Source: Muricea muricata
Taxonomy: Eukaryota > Cnidaria > Anthozoa > Malacalcyonacea > Plexauridae
Reading direction: 5' to 3'
DNA length: 64,000 nucleotides
Assembly: GCA_963855995.1 (NCBI GenBank)
Contig: OY979723.1
Span: forward strand, 12,786,713 to 12,850,712
Every line of letters begins with the position of its first letter. Position 1 is the stretch's first letter. The position numbers and the translations under genes were made by a program. The notes under the pieces were generated by a model. That model searched no databases and had not been told where the DNA came from. It saw only the letters and a program-made list of their open reading frames with translations. Positions 1-19,206 of this stretch are shown here, one piece after another.

Positions 1-7317
<7,317 letters not shown>

Positions 7318-7711
7318 CTTGAAGAATTGTAATTGAACTAGACCATATACTAAACAAGACAGAAATCAAGCAATTTGATCCTCGAAAGCTCAAAAATATA
7401 TATATTTTACATAAAACTTATTATATAATTATAGGGATAACAGCGATTGCATTGGGATATTTATGGGAAGTTACTGGCACACGAATTGTCACACGTGAAT
7501 CACACGTGGATCACGCCCAGATCACGCCCCCGGCACTCCTCACTTTCATGCCACTGAGTGCGTATACAATTAATGTATTGGAGTACCAAGTTTGCAGAAC
7601 ATGCAAATAAGATCGATGTCATTGCGTCATCAATAGCCAATGAAATGCGTACAAAAAACGCTCATGGAGAAAAAATGCAGAACACTTTTCATCCTTAAAT
7701 GAAAAAAACCC
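7318..7711. promoter_or_regulatory. Shared divergent promoter region, AASS / RECK-like
   Basis: 394 bp separate the AASS start codon (minus strand) from the RECK-like start codon (plus strand). A CCAAT box (AGCCAATGAAA) is visible near 7633. No clear TATA box is at a useful distance. That the two genes share control is inferred from geometry alone. Confidence 0.45.
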
Positions 7712-10700
7712 ATGAAATATATCACTTTTTGTTCTTTGTCTTGTGCTATTCTTCTGAGTGTAATTGCGCTTCAAATAGAGGGATCTGATCGACAACTAGC
7801 CGAAAATCAGACAGCAAACAATACCACAGAACGAACGAGCACAACAAATTCATTCCTCGTTTTTGGAGCAATTAAACACGACGTGGACATGCTCGCGTCA
7901 GAAAGGAAGCGCAAACAAGACGAATTGGTAAAAAACGTTCCTGAAGAAACCTTTGGGGAGGGTGAAGTGAAAAAAACGACAACTCCTTTGCAATTTCTCG
8001 GTGCGGCTAGAAGCAAGCGCAGTCCGGATGAGAGTGGTTTCAGCGACGAGATACTACGATTGATTGAAGGTTTGCCTACTGGGTCCTTTTATGCTTTCAG
8101 AAATATGCATATTTCCTTGTTCTGGAGCTTATTTCCATTTTTATTCTCTCAGACAATTTTCCCTGCCGGGACCCGAAAACGATGGCTCTAATACGAAGCG
8201 GTACAACATATTTCAACGAAGCAGAATGCTCTCAATGCACTTGTAACATGGCAAAACTGACGTGTGAAAAAGACCTCAAGAAATGTCACCCAAACGCTTG
8301 TCACTTACAAGACGGGGAATTTGTGCGCAATTTTGCGATACACAATGACGGATGCAACAACTGTTTGTGTTATTTTGGTAAGCACGCCAAGCCATAGTAT
8401 CTTTCGCTACCTGAAATGCCACAAACAGACATTTTGAGCCATACCTAACTTCACAACGACGAGCCTCGCTTGAAACATTGAATTCAGTTTACACCATTGA
8501 ACTATAAGTAAACTGGAACGATAAGTCGGGGGGGGGGGGGAATTCAAGCCAATTTGATTCAGTTTTTCTGAGTTTTGAGTTGAAATACTAAAAGTCACAA
8601 AATGGGTCGTATATCAAATGAAAGCTATTAAAAAGTTGTATTTGGTGTAAAAATTTTGAGGCTTCAGGTAAAAGACAAACACCTTAAAATTTGAAGGGAA
8701 TTTTGCCGTATTTTGCGAAATTGCCGTTGTTTTCGTATTTTTAAGGCATTTCTTTTTTTGCATAAAGTCTTTAATTTTTTATATTAAATGTAACTTTTTA
8801 ATAGCTTCAATTTGATGTACGGTCTGATCTTTGGCGTGAAGTATTTCGTCTCAAAACTCAGAAAAACTAACTTGGCTTCAGCCATTAATTGAACTTTTGC
8901 ATTGAGTTAGCGTTCCAGTTGTATTACAGTTCACTGGTTTACACCATGCTTTGTCAAACGTTTAGGTGAGCTCATCTGCACACATCTGCGCTGCCCTGAA
9001 GCAGGTCATCGCTATACGAACTACAAGTCAATGGGTTTGGAGCACGTTGAGCCCGAGAATAACCTCAATCGGCCGGCAGGATCTGAATCTTCAACCCGAA
9101 AACCAGACAGTTGCCTGGAATGCGACCACCTCACTGGCTCGAGCGTCTGTGGGCTCAAGCAGTGGAAGACATTCCCCACCTTCTGTCATGCAATGTTTTG
9201 TGGGAAAAATAACGACATGCAAATTGATGATCGTGATGCATGTGAATTACTGGTATGTCGCTGACAAGGCAATTCCTTGTCCATTCCTTAATTAGGACCA
9301 AATTGGGGGAAATGTCCCTTGAATTATCATGCAACATTAAAATTGCTTTAGCTTACATTTCTTCCTGGGTATTTTTCTTTGAGAGTTTTTGTTAATATAG
9401 AAACTAGATAATTTTCGACACAAATGAAAGTGATAATGAGTTTATTTTACAACATTTCGATGCCATGAAAATGATGCTATGATGGAATCAAAACGTCACC
9501 AGTGGCGGATCCAGGGTAAGTCAAAATAAATTAAATTCAAAATAGCTTCATAACAATGTCATAGATTATGAATTTCAACAGAATAAAATCCAACCAATGA
9601 AGTTGCTTTGAAGGTATTTCAAAATGTAAATATATCCTAGAATGAGCTGTGGTAATCTATTTTGACTTACGCTAGATCCGCCACTGGAAACGTCGTTGTA
9701 AAATAAGTTTATTATCATCTTCATTTGCGTCGAAAATTATTTCAAAATCTTCAGTACTGAATTAAAACCAGATTTTAACATAAATTTCAAATATCTAATA
9801 TCGTTTCATTTTGTAGGATCCGTGTAAACCATCTCCTTGCACAGTAGAACAACAGTGTGTTCCATTTTATCAATCTTCTTGCTTCGCTAGTCAAAATATC
9901 TCATTGTGCCAACAATTCATATGCAGTTGAGTAATACTAACAAGAATTTGCCCACAATATTATACTTTTTTCGACATAGGCCCAAGAATAACGTCTTACA
10001 AACTCAATATTTTTAAGTTCTTATTCTTTGGAGTAGGTTTTTTCTTCCATTAAATTTTTTTTTCTAGTAATTGTTTTTTTAATAACGACCAGTTTATCAA
10101 TATTTGCTTGAGAACGCCAGTGGTAAGTGAGCACTACAGCTCATGAGGAAAGTCTTTCATTTAGCCTTGCCACTTAAATTTTAGTTTCAACAGACCGAAA
10201 TTGTTCCAAGGAAGACATAACAGGTGTAGTTTGTGGTGAAGACGGTCAATCATATGAAAACGTGTGTGAAATGGCTCGGAGGGGAGCAAGATTTGCGTAC
10301 AAAGGAAGATGCAAGAAAAACTGCCAATCCGAGGTACGCTGCTTTAGTTAGTTCTCTTCACTTTCTATTTGAAGAAAACTTAGTTCTTTTAATAAAATCA
10401 AGATTGTCACAAAATTAACAACATTGTTATACCATGACTGTATCAGTCTTGTTGGAACAACCTTGTAACAAGTCTGATAGTGCGAACAATCGACTGGTCG
10501 ACTGATTGATCGACTGATCGACTGATCGATCAGTCGAACAGTCGACTGGTGGATTCTTGGGTAAAATTTTAAAATTTCTATGATAAGGAATAACGCTGAA
10601 CATTTCGATAAACATAAAGCAATGAAATCATTGCTTTGTGTGTTCCATGAAAAAGGTCAACGCGTTCTCCACATCTCTTCAAATTCATTTGTAAACTGTG

Positions 10701-12351
10701 CTGTTCCGTTAGGGCTGATGTATAAAGTCTAAGTAGCTCGAGTTACGGCTGATGTAAAAAGTCTGAGTCTTGAACAATTTTTTACGGTTGATTCTTACAC
10801 TATATTTATTCCAATTAAGTTGTGTGGAATTGAAAGTCGCTCGTATCCAAGTCGATGTCATGCCAACAACATAAACGCGCACGTCGACTATAACGGACGG
10901 TGTGAATATTACTCGAAGTCGGCCTTGATGAAAGACGACGAAAAAGGAAGTTCTTTTGAAGATGAAAGATGTGAGATGGTGTATGAAAATGGAAGATGCT
11001 CACGTGTAAGATGCGTGACCACAGTGTTACCACCAGGAGCTTGTTGTCCAATCTGTGGTAAGTTCATAGGCAGCCCAAAAAGTGCGTGTAAAATTTGTCG
11101 CAAGCCGCAAGCGCCATTCATGAAAGTCATTAAAACAACTCAAACCAACCACAAGTTGTATATAAAAACCCCAACCTAATAAATGTGCAGAAAACAGGAA
11201 GTAATATTATGCTGTCATTTCGTTAAACCAATCACATTTATCGTCACAAACCCTGACTGGTCGAATGTGTTAACCAATGAACAAGGAGATTAAGACAGCC
11301 TTTACCAGGGTCATCTATACCGCGCCCACAAAGATGACCCTGGGGACGAGGTTGAGATGGTAGTAATATAAGTGGTGATGAATGCCAACAGTGAAGAATG
11401 TGTTTCGACGCTGTGTTTCTACTGATGAAGGTTTAAATGGTAGTTATGGCGGTGATCGTTACAGGATTGCTATCACACCATAGTATTAGGAGCCTAAATT
11501 GTCGCTGGCGGCCATTGGGTCTGAGGCTTCACGAGAAAATATTTCTATAATCCGTCTTACAATAAAGCGATCCTTTACGAATCTAGTATTACTTTACCTG
11601 ATTCGTACAGGTATTGCACTGAAGTGCAAAAAGGTATTTTGGACATTGTAGTTTTTGACGAAATAAAACAGAATGTGAACAATAACAAATGCTCGCAATA
11701 CCACGGTGTGACAATAATGTGGGTGGTGAAAGTGATGGTAATACGTAATACATGGTGTCTCTGACAAAAATGAAAGTTATTAATAGCTGCATAAAAACAG
11801 AACTTGGGTACTTTACACTTTACCGTACCCAAATAACGTCAGCATGTGATGGCATAGCTCTTTTCTCGTTCTTTTTTAATGTTTTGATGGCGTACGTACT
11901 TCGTAATTACTAGAACACGGTAAAAAATTCCAGGGGAGTTATATAGCAACGAATAGCTTCTTTTCCGCGTAGAAGATAGCTATGCAGTGTTTTTCTCTTT
12001 CATTTCTTAGGATCTGCGTTGGTAATTAGCGTGAATTATAAAACTCCAATCAAACATTCCTATCGTCTTCAAGAACTTCACACTTTTCTTACCAAAAGTG
12101 AAGTGCAAGCACGTCTTTGTAAGATATCGGTGGACATAACCTACGCTATGGATATACTGGTTGTTTTGAAACCATACAAAGACCATCAGCTTGAAACGTG
12201 TAAGGAACTTGCGGGCGCGATCTCAGATCGACTGAATTTCGGAAGGAACCAAGACGAGACAGGGATATTTGCGATGTTAGGAGCAGCTACCGTGGTGAAG
12301 GAGAAAGCAATGGAAACGATAGACAATTCTGGTATCGAGATCCTCGTTTGA
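7712..12351 (+). CDS. RECK-like secreted Kazal-domain protein with a short, different N-terminus
   Basis: RECK is a cell-surface inhibitor of matrix metalloproteinases and a co-receptor for Wnt7 in vertebrates. Seven exons traced: 7712-8069, 8153-8377, 8966-9252, 9817-9925, 10194-10333, 10820-11057 and 12011-12351. All phases join, giving 565 aa. Residues 1-24 form a signal peptide. NxT sites lie near 32-37 and a furin-type RSKR site is at 100-103. Next comes a Cys-rich VWC/antistasin-like part (CSQCTC, GCNNCLC), then two Kazal-type modules (CGEDGQSYENVC and CGIESRSYPSRC), then PPGACCPICGSAL and a C-terminal domain matching the RECK tail in order and spacing. The first donor (GTTTGC) is weak. 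Human RECK is 971 aa; its N-terminal cysteine-knot repeats are not seen here. The C-terminus ends without the hydrophobic tail needed for a GPI anchor. It is either a short RECK paralogue or a gene whose 5' exons I cannot see. Confidence 0.87.
8485..8946. repeat. Degenerate foldback in RECK-like intron 2
   Basis: CAGTTTACACC and AACTGGAACG at the left are mirrored by CGTTCCAGTT and GGTTTACACC at the right. Inner blocks TTTTTCTGAGTTTTGAG / CTCAAAACTCAGAAAAA also pair. Contains a 13-base G run at 8,528-8,540. Confidence 0.7.
9407..9742. repeat. Nested foldback plus hAT-like MITE in RECK-like intron 3
   Basis: Outer arms (about 9407-9458 and 9690-9742) are inverted copies around TTTATTTTACAACA / TGTAAAATAAGTTTATTATC and TTCGAC. 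Inside, 9500-9686 begins CAGTGGCGGATCC and ends in its mirror ending CCGCCACTG, the hAT-type terminus. Flanking AAAACGTC and GAAACGTC match at 7 of 8. Confidence 0.65.
10436..10560. repeat. TTGTAACAA-type palindrome and (CGACTGAT)n tract
   Basis: GTTGGAACAACCTTGTAACA near 10,450 is followed by about 65 bp of GACTGATCGA-type repeats rich in self-complementary GATC. It lies in RECK-like intron 5. A relative of the first motif lies at 10-110. Confidence 0.6.
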
Positions 12352-12947
12352 ATGAGACTATTTAACGTGAAAAGTAACTTTTGTTTGGTGGAATGTAATG
12401 AATGAAAGAAGGAAATCTTAAAATCTGTCATTGCAGCATTATCTGGTTATTGTTAAACATACCTTTTTACTGCGTTTATTTAAAACTATGATGTTTACGA
12501 TTAAAGAAGTATTTCAGTCTGTATTCCTTGATATTTCCGCTTAATATAATACTACCAGCTCATCTGACCGTGAGTAAAAGGCCCGGATCTAGCTATCAAA
12601 TAGAAATCCATGTTGCTGTTTTTAATCATTTATATCTTTTATTTTCCTTTAGGAAACTTGTTGAAACTTAGCAATTATGTTTAGTAAAGTAAATTATAAG
12701 TCTACCAGAAGTTTGGATCCGAAGAAAATTATACTTAATGAGAAATTTGCTAGTTTGGCTCAAAAAATGGATTTCTATTTGACATTTAGTGCCAGTACTT
12801 TTCCGTGTTTTCAGATCACCTAGTAGTAATTGCTTTACATTCAAATGAAATAATTAAGTACTAGTCTGCATAATTGGACTCTACTACGAGTTTATGACCC
12901 GCTAAATCGTCACATATCAAAGGAAATTAGCTGTCGTGATAAATACA
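12352..12947. other. Tail-to-tail spacer, RECK-like / BMT2
   Basis: 596 bp between two stop codons facing each other. It should hold both 3' UTRs. An ATTAAA signal at about 12,500 suits the plus-strand gene. Nothing else is recognised. Confidence 0.5.
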
Positions 12948-14809
12948 TTAAGCAAATGGTAATTCATCAAACCCTTCTGCTAAGCTAATGCTAGTGACTT
13001 CATCATCTTCATGCTTAGAGTCATCATTTGTCACTTCAACATTCTCATCTAAGTCTTGATGAATGTACATCATCTCGTGCATAGAAATCCGAGCCTTTTC
13101 ATGCTTTTCACTGTCACTTCCCGTACATGCGATCTTCTTGCGAAATGCCATGCAATGCGTGTGACTGTCCTTGTGATATTTCCACCTTAGGAACCCAATG
13201 CTTTCAATTGCAGTTCTCCAAGACTTGATCATTTGCATGTTTTTATTTTGGTGACTAGAATCCGGTGTGATTATTATAAGCAGACCGTTGTCTTTCAACA
13301 GTTGATGTGCTTTAACGCAGGACGTCCATCTCTGCTCCGTAGCAGGAAGATAGCTCAGTAATAAACAAAATGCTACAACATCAAAAGTTTTCTCTGGAAG
13401 AGTGCTGATGTCACTGTAATTGCCCAAACAGTGTTGAATCCGCTCTGGAAAGCAGCACCGGTTTAATCTTGCAGGCACATAACAATGAGATGTTTTATCA
13501 GCCGCTTTGACTGTGATATCAGAGTCTTTAGTGGCAATATCCAGAAACAGAAAGTCACAAGTAAACACAGACTAAAGATTAAAATTGAGTTAACAACAAA
13601 GTTGAACAGTTAAAGAAACTTTAGAGTCTCAAGTTTAGACATATAGAAGTACAAAGTGACCTCATATTAAAACCTGCAATTTATTGGAATAAAATTAGAT
13701 ATCTTATCTGGTTACCAAATACTCTGGCACAGAATAGAAATAAACAGAAAGGCCACTCGAGTCGGAACCTTTGAAGTTTGTGTCTCCACGCATGTCTCAT
13801 TACGCATGTTCATTATGCAGGTTCTGGCCAGTCAATTGCCTTTTCTGGCCAATAGGAACGCTGAACTGGCCGTTCCGCCATTATTCTGGCCAGATAACTG
13901 CATAAAAATAGGGGGACATGTTGCACTGCTGAGTGGCCCTACTGTTTATACTGTGACTCTGGTATGGTACCAATTCACTCACCTCATCTGCAGGACAAAG
14001 GTCAATGGCCAGAGGAATGAATACATCACAATATGTTTGAAATGGATTGAAACAACTGCCAACATCCAAAAGAATAAGCTTGTCACTTTTCACCTTATAA
14101 TCTTCACTAAAACAAATTTACCATCATTGTAGTACAGGGGAGGCAAATATGAAAACATGGTGTGGTCATCAGCAGAAACTCTCTGCCTTGCAACACAGAT
14201 GTACAAAATATATATTTTTAAACCTTTAGGTGCTAATGATTACTGCATCAACGAAAATTAGTTCACCTGTTTAATCTTAGCTGCAAATCTTCAGCCTCCC
14301 TTGGACAATTGCAATTCTGATGTTGGTCCAAATTTAACAGAACACGGCGACAGTCCTTGATCAAACATTTTTCACTTCCTCCTTTATAGAAATATTCCAC
14401 ACATATGTCCTTACACCACTCTATTCTCTTCAGGTTATTTCCTCCCCAGTGTTCAAGAACTAATTCTTTCATACACTGAGAATACTGTTGAAGGAGTGAA
14501 AAATTGTGACAGTGTTTGTCCCATACTGATTGAAAATCCCCATTGGCTAAAAGAAAACTTTGTTAATTTGAGTAGAGGAAAGTTCTGGTAAACCCACTGA
14601 AGAGTGGAAGGGGGCCAGGGTGCATCCCATGTAAACGCCATGTCGGAGATGTGCTAATATTCTATCAATTTATCTTGTCAGGACAACACTCAAAACAGCA
14701 TTTCCAAACCTTTATAAACTTGCTTCCGTAAATTTCCATGTACACTTTTGATGAAATCTGCTAAACTTTGTTTTTGAGAAATCTCTGCTTTTCCCGTCGG
14801 GGACGCCAT
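12948..14809 (-). CDS. BMT2: SAMTOR / BMT2, S-adenosylmethionine sensor upstream of mTORC1
   Basis: In mammals SAMTOR binds S-adenosylmethionine and, when unliganded, inhibits mTORC1 through GATOR1-KICSTOR. The fold is a class I methyltransferase related to yeast 25S rRNA methyltransferase Bmt2. Four exons traced: 14809-14710, 14546-14267, 14106-13983 and 13571-12948. Phases agree and give 375 aa (human about 405). The N-terminal helix has IKSVHGNLRKQ. The next exon carries the Cys/Trp-rich stretch with RIEWCKDICVEYFYKGG. LLDVGSCFNPF near residue 140 is the SAM-binding motif I. FCLLLSYLPATEQRW and ITPDSSHQN are the core family motifs, followed by an acidic tail ending near GFDELP. The conserved SAM loop argues that ligand binding is kept. 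It is head-to-head with TMEM168. Confidence 0.95.
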
Positions 14810-15355
14810 ATTGTAAGAGAAAGAATTCCTTGAAAAAACTGTGTTTTTCCAAATCAATTAGTCAACTAGTCGATGTTGCGATGTCCATAGAAGTTGCAGA
14901 AACGATCATACTACCGAAAAATGGACAACAATTGCCTACACCAATCACTTAATATAAAAATTGTAGAATTCTTCAAATTACAAGTTTCCTAAATTTCGTG
15001 AAACGTTAAACGAGCCAGCGTTGTTATCAGGCAGCGGACACTCCCATAAAGTAAAACATTGTAAAACAGGATTTAAATTTAACAAGCAGCTGAGATTTTA
15101 ACAGAAAAACTGATATTTTCACCTCAAATTTCCATATTCAAATCGCAAAACACTTGTGGGGTAAGAGCTCCACTTACTCATACAATATTGCAGAATCATG
15201 CTTATGGCTTTATAATGAAATCGATGGAATTTGAAACAGTTTTGAAACAACTTTGATAAGTTGGCTTTAATAGCACTCAACAATCCAAGGGTCGTTTTTG
15301 ACAGCTCATCTGTTTGGTCAGAGACTTTCCAGGCTATTACTTGAAAGAATTTGAC
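14810..15355. promoter_or_regulatory. Divergent intergenic region BMT2 / TMEM168
   Basis: 546 bp lie between the two start codons, so both promoters must be here. No TATA box, CpG-rich block or repeat stands out. An in-frame TTG at 15,314 lies upstream of the TMEM168 ATG but is not taken as a start. Confidence 0.45.
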
Positions 15356-17410
15356 ATGGCGTTTGATATGGAGAAGATAATTAAGTACACTTCGGCCGTC
15401 GCAATTGCCTCGTTTCTTGTAGGTGGATTCCTTGGCATCTACAATCGATGGCAACATCACTCGTCAGATAAAAGTTTTGTTATATTTGGCGTGGTCGCAG
15501 CCCTGTTTTTCCTTTCAGCTTTTGTGCTATATTTATTAAATCGACAAGAGCTAGCTGACGCCTTTGTGAATTTATGGATTGGCATCGTATTTAGCGTTTT
15601 GACCTTCACATCGGTTGCTTATGATCACATGTTTGTGTCAGCACAAGATTTGGATGTTGTAGACATGCTGTTGATTGGCAGCACAAGTATTTATTGTTGT
15701 GGAACTTTGCTCAACAGAATTCATAATTATGGCAATGTCCAGTTCCATTTGCTCACGACAAAGGAGGTGCTTCTACTGGTTGGGTTTGCATTTGGGAGCG
15801 TTGTTTCTGAACATGGTGCACCTATGGTACTTTTGGCATTAGCTGTTGCTTGCAACCTGATCGCGGTGCATTTGAAATCAGCTCTGTCTCTGGTCAACGC
15901 TGTCCTGACAGGTGTTTTGGTCGCAATGGAATTTTTCCCTGCCATAAAAGTTCAGTACAATCCATTTTGCTTGGCAACATTTGCAATTTGGCTTACATTT
16001 GAAGCAGTTATTGACATGTACTTTTCAAAGTATTCTACAGTTGACCGATGGAAAGGTTTGCTGACGTCTGGAAAATGGCGCAGGAAATCTTTGGTGGTTT
16101 TCATATTTCTAGGAGAGTGTGTATATGTTGGATGTGCAGCCCAAGTTACATTCAGCCATCACCGAGCCGTGGTTATTGTGCCAATATTCTTTATATTTTT
16201 TCTTTTTTGGATAGCTGGACACATAGTGTTTCTTGTGGATTGCTGGGGATTTTTACTTAAGCTTGAAGAATGCTCACAAAGTCTAAAAGAGGAGTTTTAC
16301 ACGAACACAATGTTGGATGTGCTTGCATCAAGAGGTGTCCGCCATTTTTGTCTCATATCAAAATCGATTATCCTTGTTACTGTACCAACAACGGTGTTGC
16401 TGGCAATTCCATCCTGGCAAGTAACAAATGCTTGGTTCATTAGTTCATTTTTGATTGTGATGCCAATTGAGTCAATGGTCTACAGTGTTTTGTCAAGCCT
16501 GGGAAAATGCCTTGGAGGTACAGCGATCGGTTATGCCGTTGTAATACCATGCCACAATTGTCGCAAAGATGGTCTTGTTGTTGCCCTACCCAAGGAAGAA
16601 TATCAGGGAACAAATAGGACTGCCGTTGAACTGATCAATTCCTTATCGAGGTTCTTCTCTGAGCATACCGTTCATAGCTTTGGAACAGAACTATGCACAA
16701 GTGGCCTGAGAATCCAATCTTTGGAATCAAAACTACAATCATTCTTCAATCAATGTGTGTTACCTGGTCTGCCTTATGATACATTTGTATTATACTACAG
16801 TGGCCCAGTCCATGATAACGGTGACTGGGCTTTGTTAGAAAATAATGCATTTTCTTTATCCCAACTTTTAAGCCTATGGGAGAAACTTAATGGTGAGACC
16901 AAAGCAAGGTTAATCCTAATACTTGATACTGAAAATTCTCACAAGTGGCTTCCACAAGTTAAAAAGTCCAAGTATTTTGTTGGTGTGCAGGTTGGAATTG
17001 CCTCTAAATCTGATGATGTAGAGGCTGGTAATTCCCAGATTGTTGGTGAACTAACTAAACAATGGGTTTACTTCAACTCGGCACACAATCCTAGTGATGC
17101 ATTGGATCCTAGCACGCCTACTGCAGAAGCCATGGTTAGACCAACATTTGCAGTTTCGAAGCGTTGGTGTGAGTTCAAGTTTCACGTTCCGACACAAAAG
17201 GATATCTCACTGCATATTGAAGAAAGCTTTCCTAAAATTGTTCAGCCAATAATGAGATTGTGTAACATGGTTCCACAAAGTGCAGATTTGTTTTGTTGTT
17301 GTGAAGACTGTGTGGCTGTGGCTAGGAATTTGAAAATGAGGTGGTTGCCACCATTGACTCTCGACACAGGCCATGGATTTAAACTAATTCGAACAATAAC
17401 TAAGATGTGA
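15356..17410 (+). CDS. TMEM168: Transmembrane protein 168 (intronless coding region)
   Basis: Multi-pass membrane protein of poorly defined role, placed at the nuclear envelope/ER in mammals. One uninterrupted exon encodes 684 aa (human 697). ATG 15,356 is preferred because its context (GACATGG) is strong and the following residues align with the family start. Residues about 10-400 hold roughly nine or ten hydrophobic segments. The soluble C-terminal half contains LILILDTENS, a KRWCEFKFHVPT stretch and the family's closing motif LDTGHGFKLI just before the stop. A pair of Cys doublets (CCCEDC) lies near residue 645. There is no frameshift. An intronless reading frame among intron-rich neighbours could mean an old retrocopy, but it sits next to BMT2, where the vertebrate gene also lies, so it is more likely the native gene. 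Confidence 0.95.
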   Translation: MAFDMEKIIKYTSAVAIASFLVGGFLGIYNRWQHHSSDKSFVIFGVVAALFFLSAFVLYLLNRQELADAFVNLWIGIVFSVLTFTSVAYDHMFVSAQDLDVVDMLLIGSTSIYCCGTLLNRIHNYGNVQFHLLTTKEVLLLVGFAFGSVVSEHGAPMVLLALAVACNLIAVHLKSALSLVNAVLTGVLVAMEFFPAIKVQYNPFCLATFAIWLTFEAVIDMYFSKYSTVDRWKGLLTSGKWRRKSLVVFIFLGECVYVGCAAQVTFSHHRAVVIVPIFFIFFLFWIAGHIVFLVDCWGFLLKLEECSQSLKEEFYTNTMLDVLASRGVRHFCLISKSIILVTVPTTVLLAIPSWQVTNAWFISSFLIVMPIESMVYSVLSSLGKCLGGTAIGYAVVIPCHNCRKDGLVVALPKEEYQGTNRTAVELINSLSRFFSEHTVHSFGTELCTSGLRIQSLESKLQSFFNQCVLPGLPYDTFVLYYSGPVHDNGDWALLENNAFSLSQLLSLWEKLNGETKARLILILDTENSHKWLPQVKKSKYFVGVQVGIASKSDDVEAGNSQIVGELTKQWVYFNSAHNPSDALDPSTPTAEAMVRPTFAVSKRWCEFKFHVPTQKDISLHIEESFPKIVQPIMRLCNMVPQSADLFCCCEDCVAVARNLKMRWLPPLTLDTGHGFKLIRTITKM

Positions 17411-17811
17411 TTGAACAAAAAATAAGAAGTCAGCAAGACTGAGAAGACAACTATTTGGATGTGTAGTAACACATTAGAAACTGTCACTGTATTAATTCTT
17501 GTAAAGAGAATGAAAAATACAGGATTCAGTATGGATAGTACTGTGTATATTTGTTATGCTTTGCTAGGATGATTTAGCTTTTCAGGTTGAGGTAGTGGGT
17601 GAAGCGAAAAAAATTGTGCTATGTGAAAAATCTATCCACGTCTTCCTGGAAACATTACAACAGCGCTTCCAAAACTCCATCTCTTTATTGACAGCCAATA
17701 TTCCTACCAATAACTAGTTTTACTAATAAATACTTCAGGTCAAGTTACATTTACAAGATACAATAAATAGTACATAGTTCATGCAAACATCTGTTAAATA
17801 AAGATTGTTAT
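17411..17811. other. Tail-to-tail spacer, TMEM168 / QNG1
   Basis: 401 bp between the two stop codons, AT-rich. It contains AATAAA-type signals on both strands (for example AATAAA near 17,726 on plus, and TTTATT near 17,680 for minus). Nothing else is seen. Confidence 0.5.
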
Positions 17812-19074
17812 TCAGTAAAAAATTGATCTTGTTTTATGCATTGGAAAACCTTCAAGCTCATCTTCATGGGACTTGGTATAATCCCACAAGAAGAAATCAA
17901 CAAGGATAGCATTAATTACTACTATGTCTTCTTTTTCGCGTATATTTTCCTTCTGCATCTTTCGTAATTCTTTGCAAATTAGTTCCACAGCCCATATGCT
18001 GCAACCACGAATCTCGACCTCCAGTGTGCTTCCATATGGAAGAAGTTGATCATGTTTGATTGTATTTTGCAGCTCCTTTGAATATTCAATTACATCAAGG
18101 AATTGTAGCCCTCTCGGGACTAAGTAATCTGGAAACATGGTCAATGAATCGACATCTACAAATTCACCAAATTCCTTTCCCTCGAAACATGCCCAAATAT
18201 CTGCAATTAAAATCTGGGCTCGTTTGTAAAATCCCATTTTTCGATTTTGAAAAGTTACCTCATCACAAAAACATGAAAACTGGGTGACGACCAGATTCAG
18301 GAGCACCCTTGCACTTTTATTGCAGTATTTGAGCATGTTTACAAAACTATTCTGGTACTTTTCCACAAGAAGTTTGCCAGTCTTGTTTAGGTTTTCGACA
18401 CGTTCTGGAAGTAGTGGTATATCCGTTGCTGTTTCGGACTCAAAGATAGTTTTGAATTTTTCTTCCGTAATTTCAGCATAGTATGAAGGAGTTGTGATAG
18501 GAATGCCATTCTAAAGAGAGTTAAAAATGTTGCTGTAATCAGATTTGTGCATGTGTGTGTTAATTTTTTTAATTTGAATCTTGGTTGTGAATTTCTGACC
18601 TTGATAGTTGGGGAGGGTGGCAACAAGTGATAATAATAGAGTGGAGGGCATAGTCATGAGGAAGAGGGTGGGGCTTATAAAATCAGTTGGGGAGGAGGGC
18701 AACAAGTTATAAACAGGGGGGTGGGTGAGAATTAGATGTCTTCTAACCTCTAAAGCACGGTTTATAGCAGCACATAAAGCCCAATATCCAGTATAAGATC
18801 TTCCACGATACTTCACTACAAACGGTGGAATGTCTTTCTCTACCCAGAAGGAGAAGTTCAAGGTATCAAGCAAAAATATCCAATCTACTGTGGCCTCGTT
18901 CAACTCTTTCGGGTGTAATTCGTGCTTTCTCCAGTTTTTCACTGAGTACAAACTCTTTTCTAGTTCGGGGTATATTAGTTTAGCAACCTCTTGTACACCT
19001 TCTTCTTTTATTTTGATGTGCTTTGCACAAGAAGCGATAAATTTGCCGGCTTCACGTGGTTGCAAAGCGGCCAT
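17812..19074 (-). CDS. QNG1: Queuosine 5'-phosphate N-glycosylase/hydrolase (queuosine salvage)
   Basis: Releases queuine from queuosine-5'-phosphate so that diet- or microbe-derived queuine can be reused in tRNA wobble modification (DUF2419 / C9orf64 family). Two exons: 19074-18748 (109 codons, phase 0) and 18510-17812. The product is 341 aa, the length I recall for human QNG1. ATG 19,074 lies in AAGATGGCC. Family motifs seen: KYRGRSYTGYWALCAAINRA near the end of exon 1, NGIPITTPSYYA at the start of exon 2, RAQILIADIW at about 206-215, FPDYLVP, and STLEVEIRGCSIWAVEL at about 260-276. There are no breaks. The gene is tail-to-tail with TMEM168, and its promoter side faces a repeat-rich 3.3-kb stretch. 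Confidence 0.95.
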
Positions 19075-19206
19075 CTTTTAGAGAAAATTCAGGCATATTT
19101 AGGTGTGGTCCCCCCGTATATTTTACATTTTCCGGTCATCTTTGTACTCACTTGGGGGTTTTACCGGGGGGTTGTTAAACGTTAGTTAACTAACGTAGAG
19201 TTTTAG

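Noticed and set aside
13806..14132. 108-residue plus-strand frame
   Set aside because: It overlaps BMT2 exon 3 and intron 3 on the opposite strand, and BMT2 is certain there.
15314..15355. Upstream TTG start for TMEM168
   Set aside because: The ATG at 15,356 has a good context and its product aligns with the family start. The 14 extra residues lack support.
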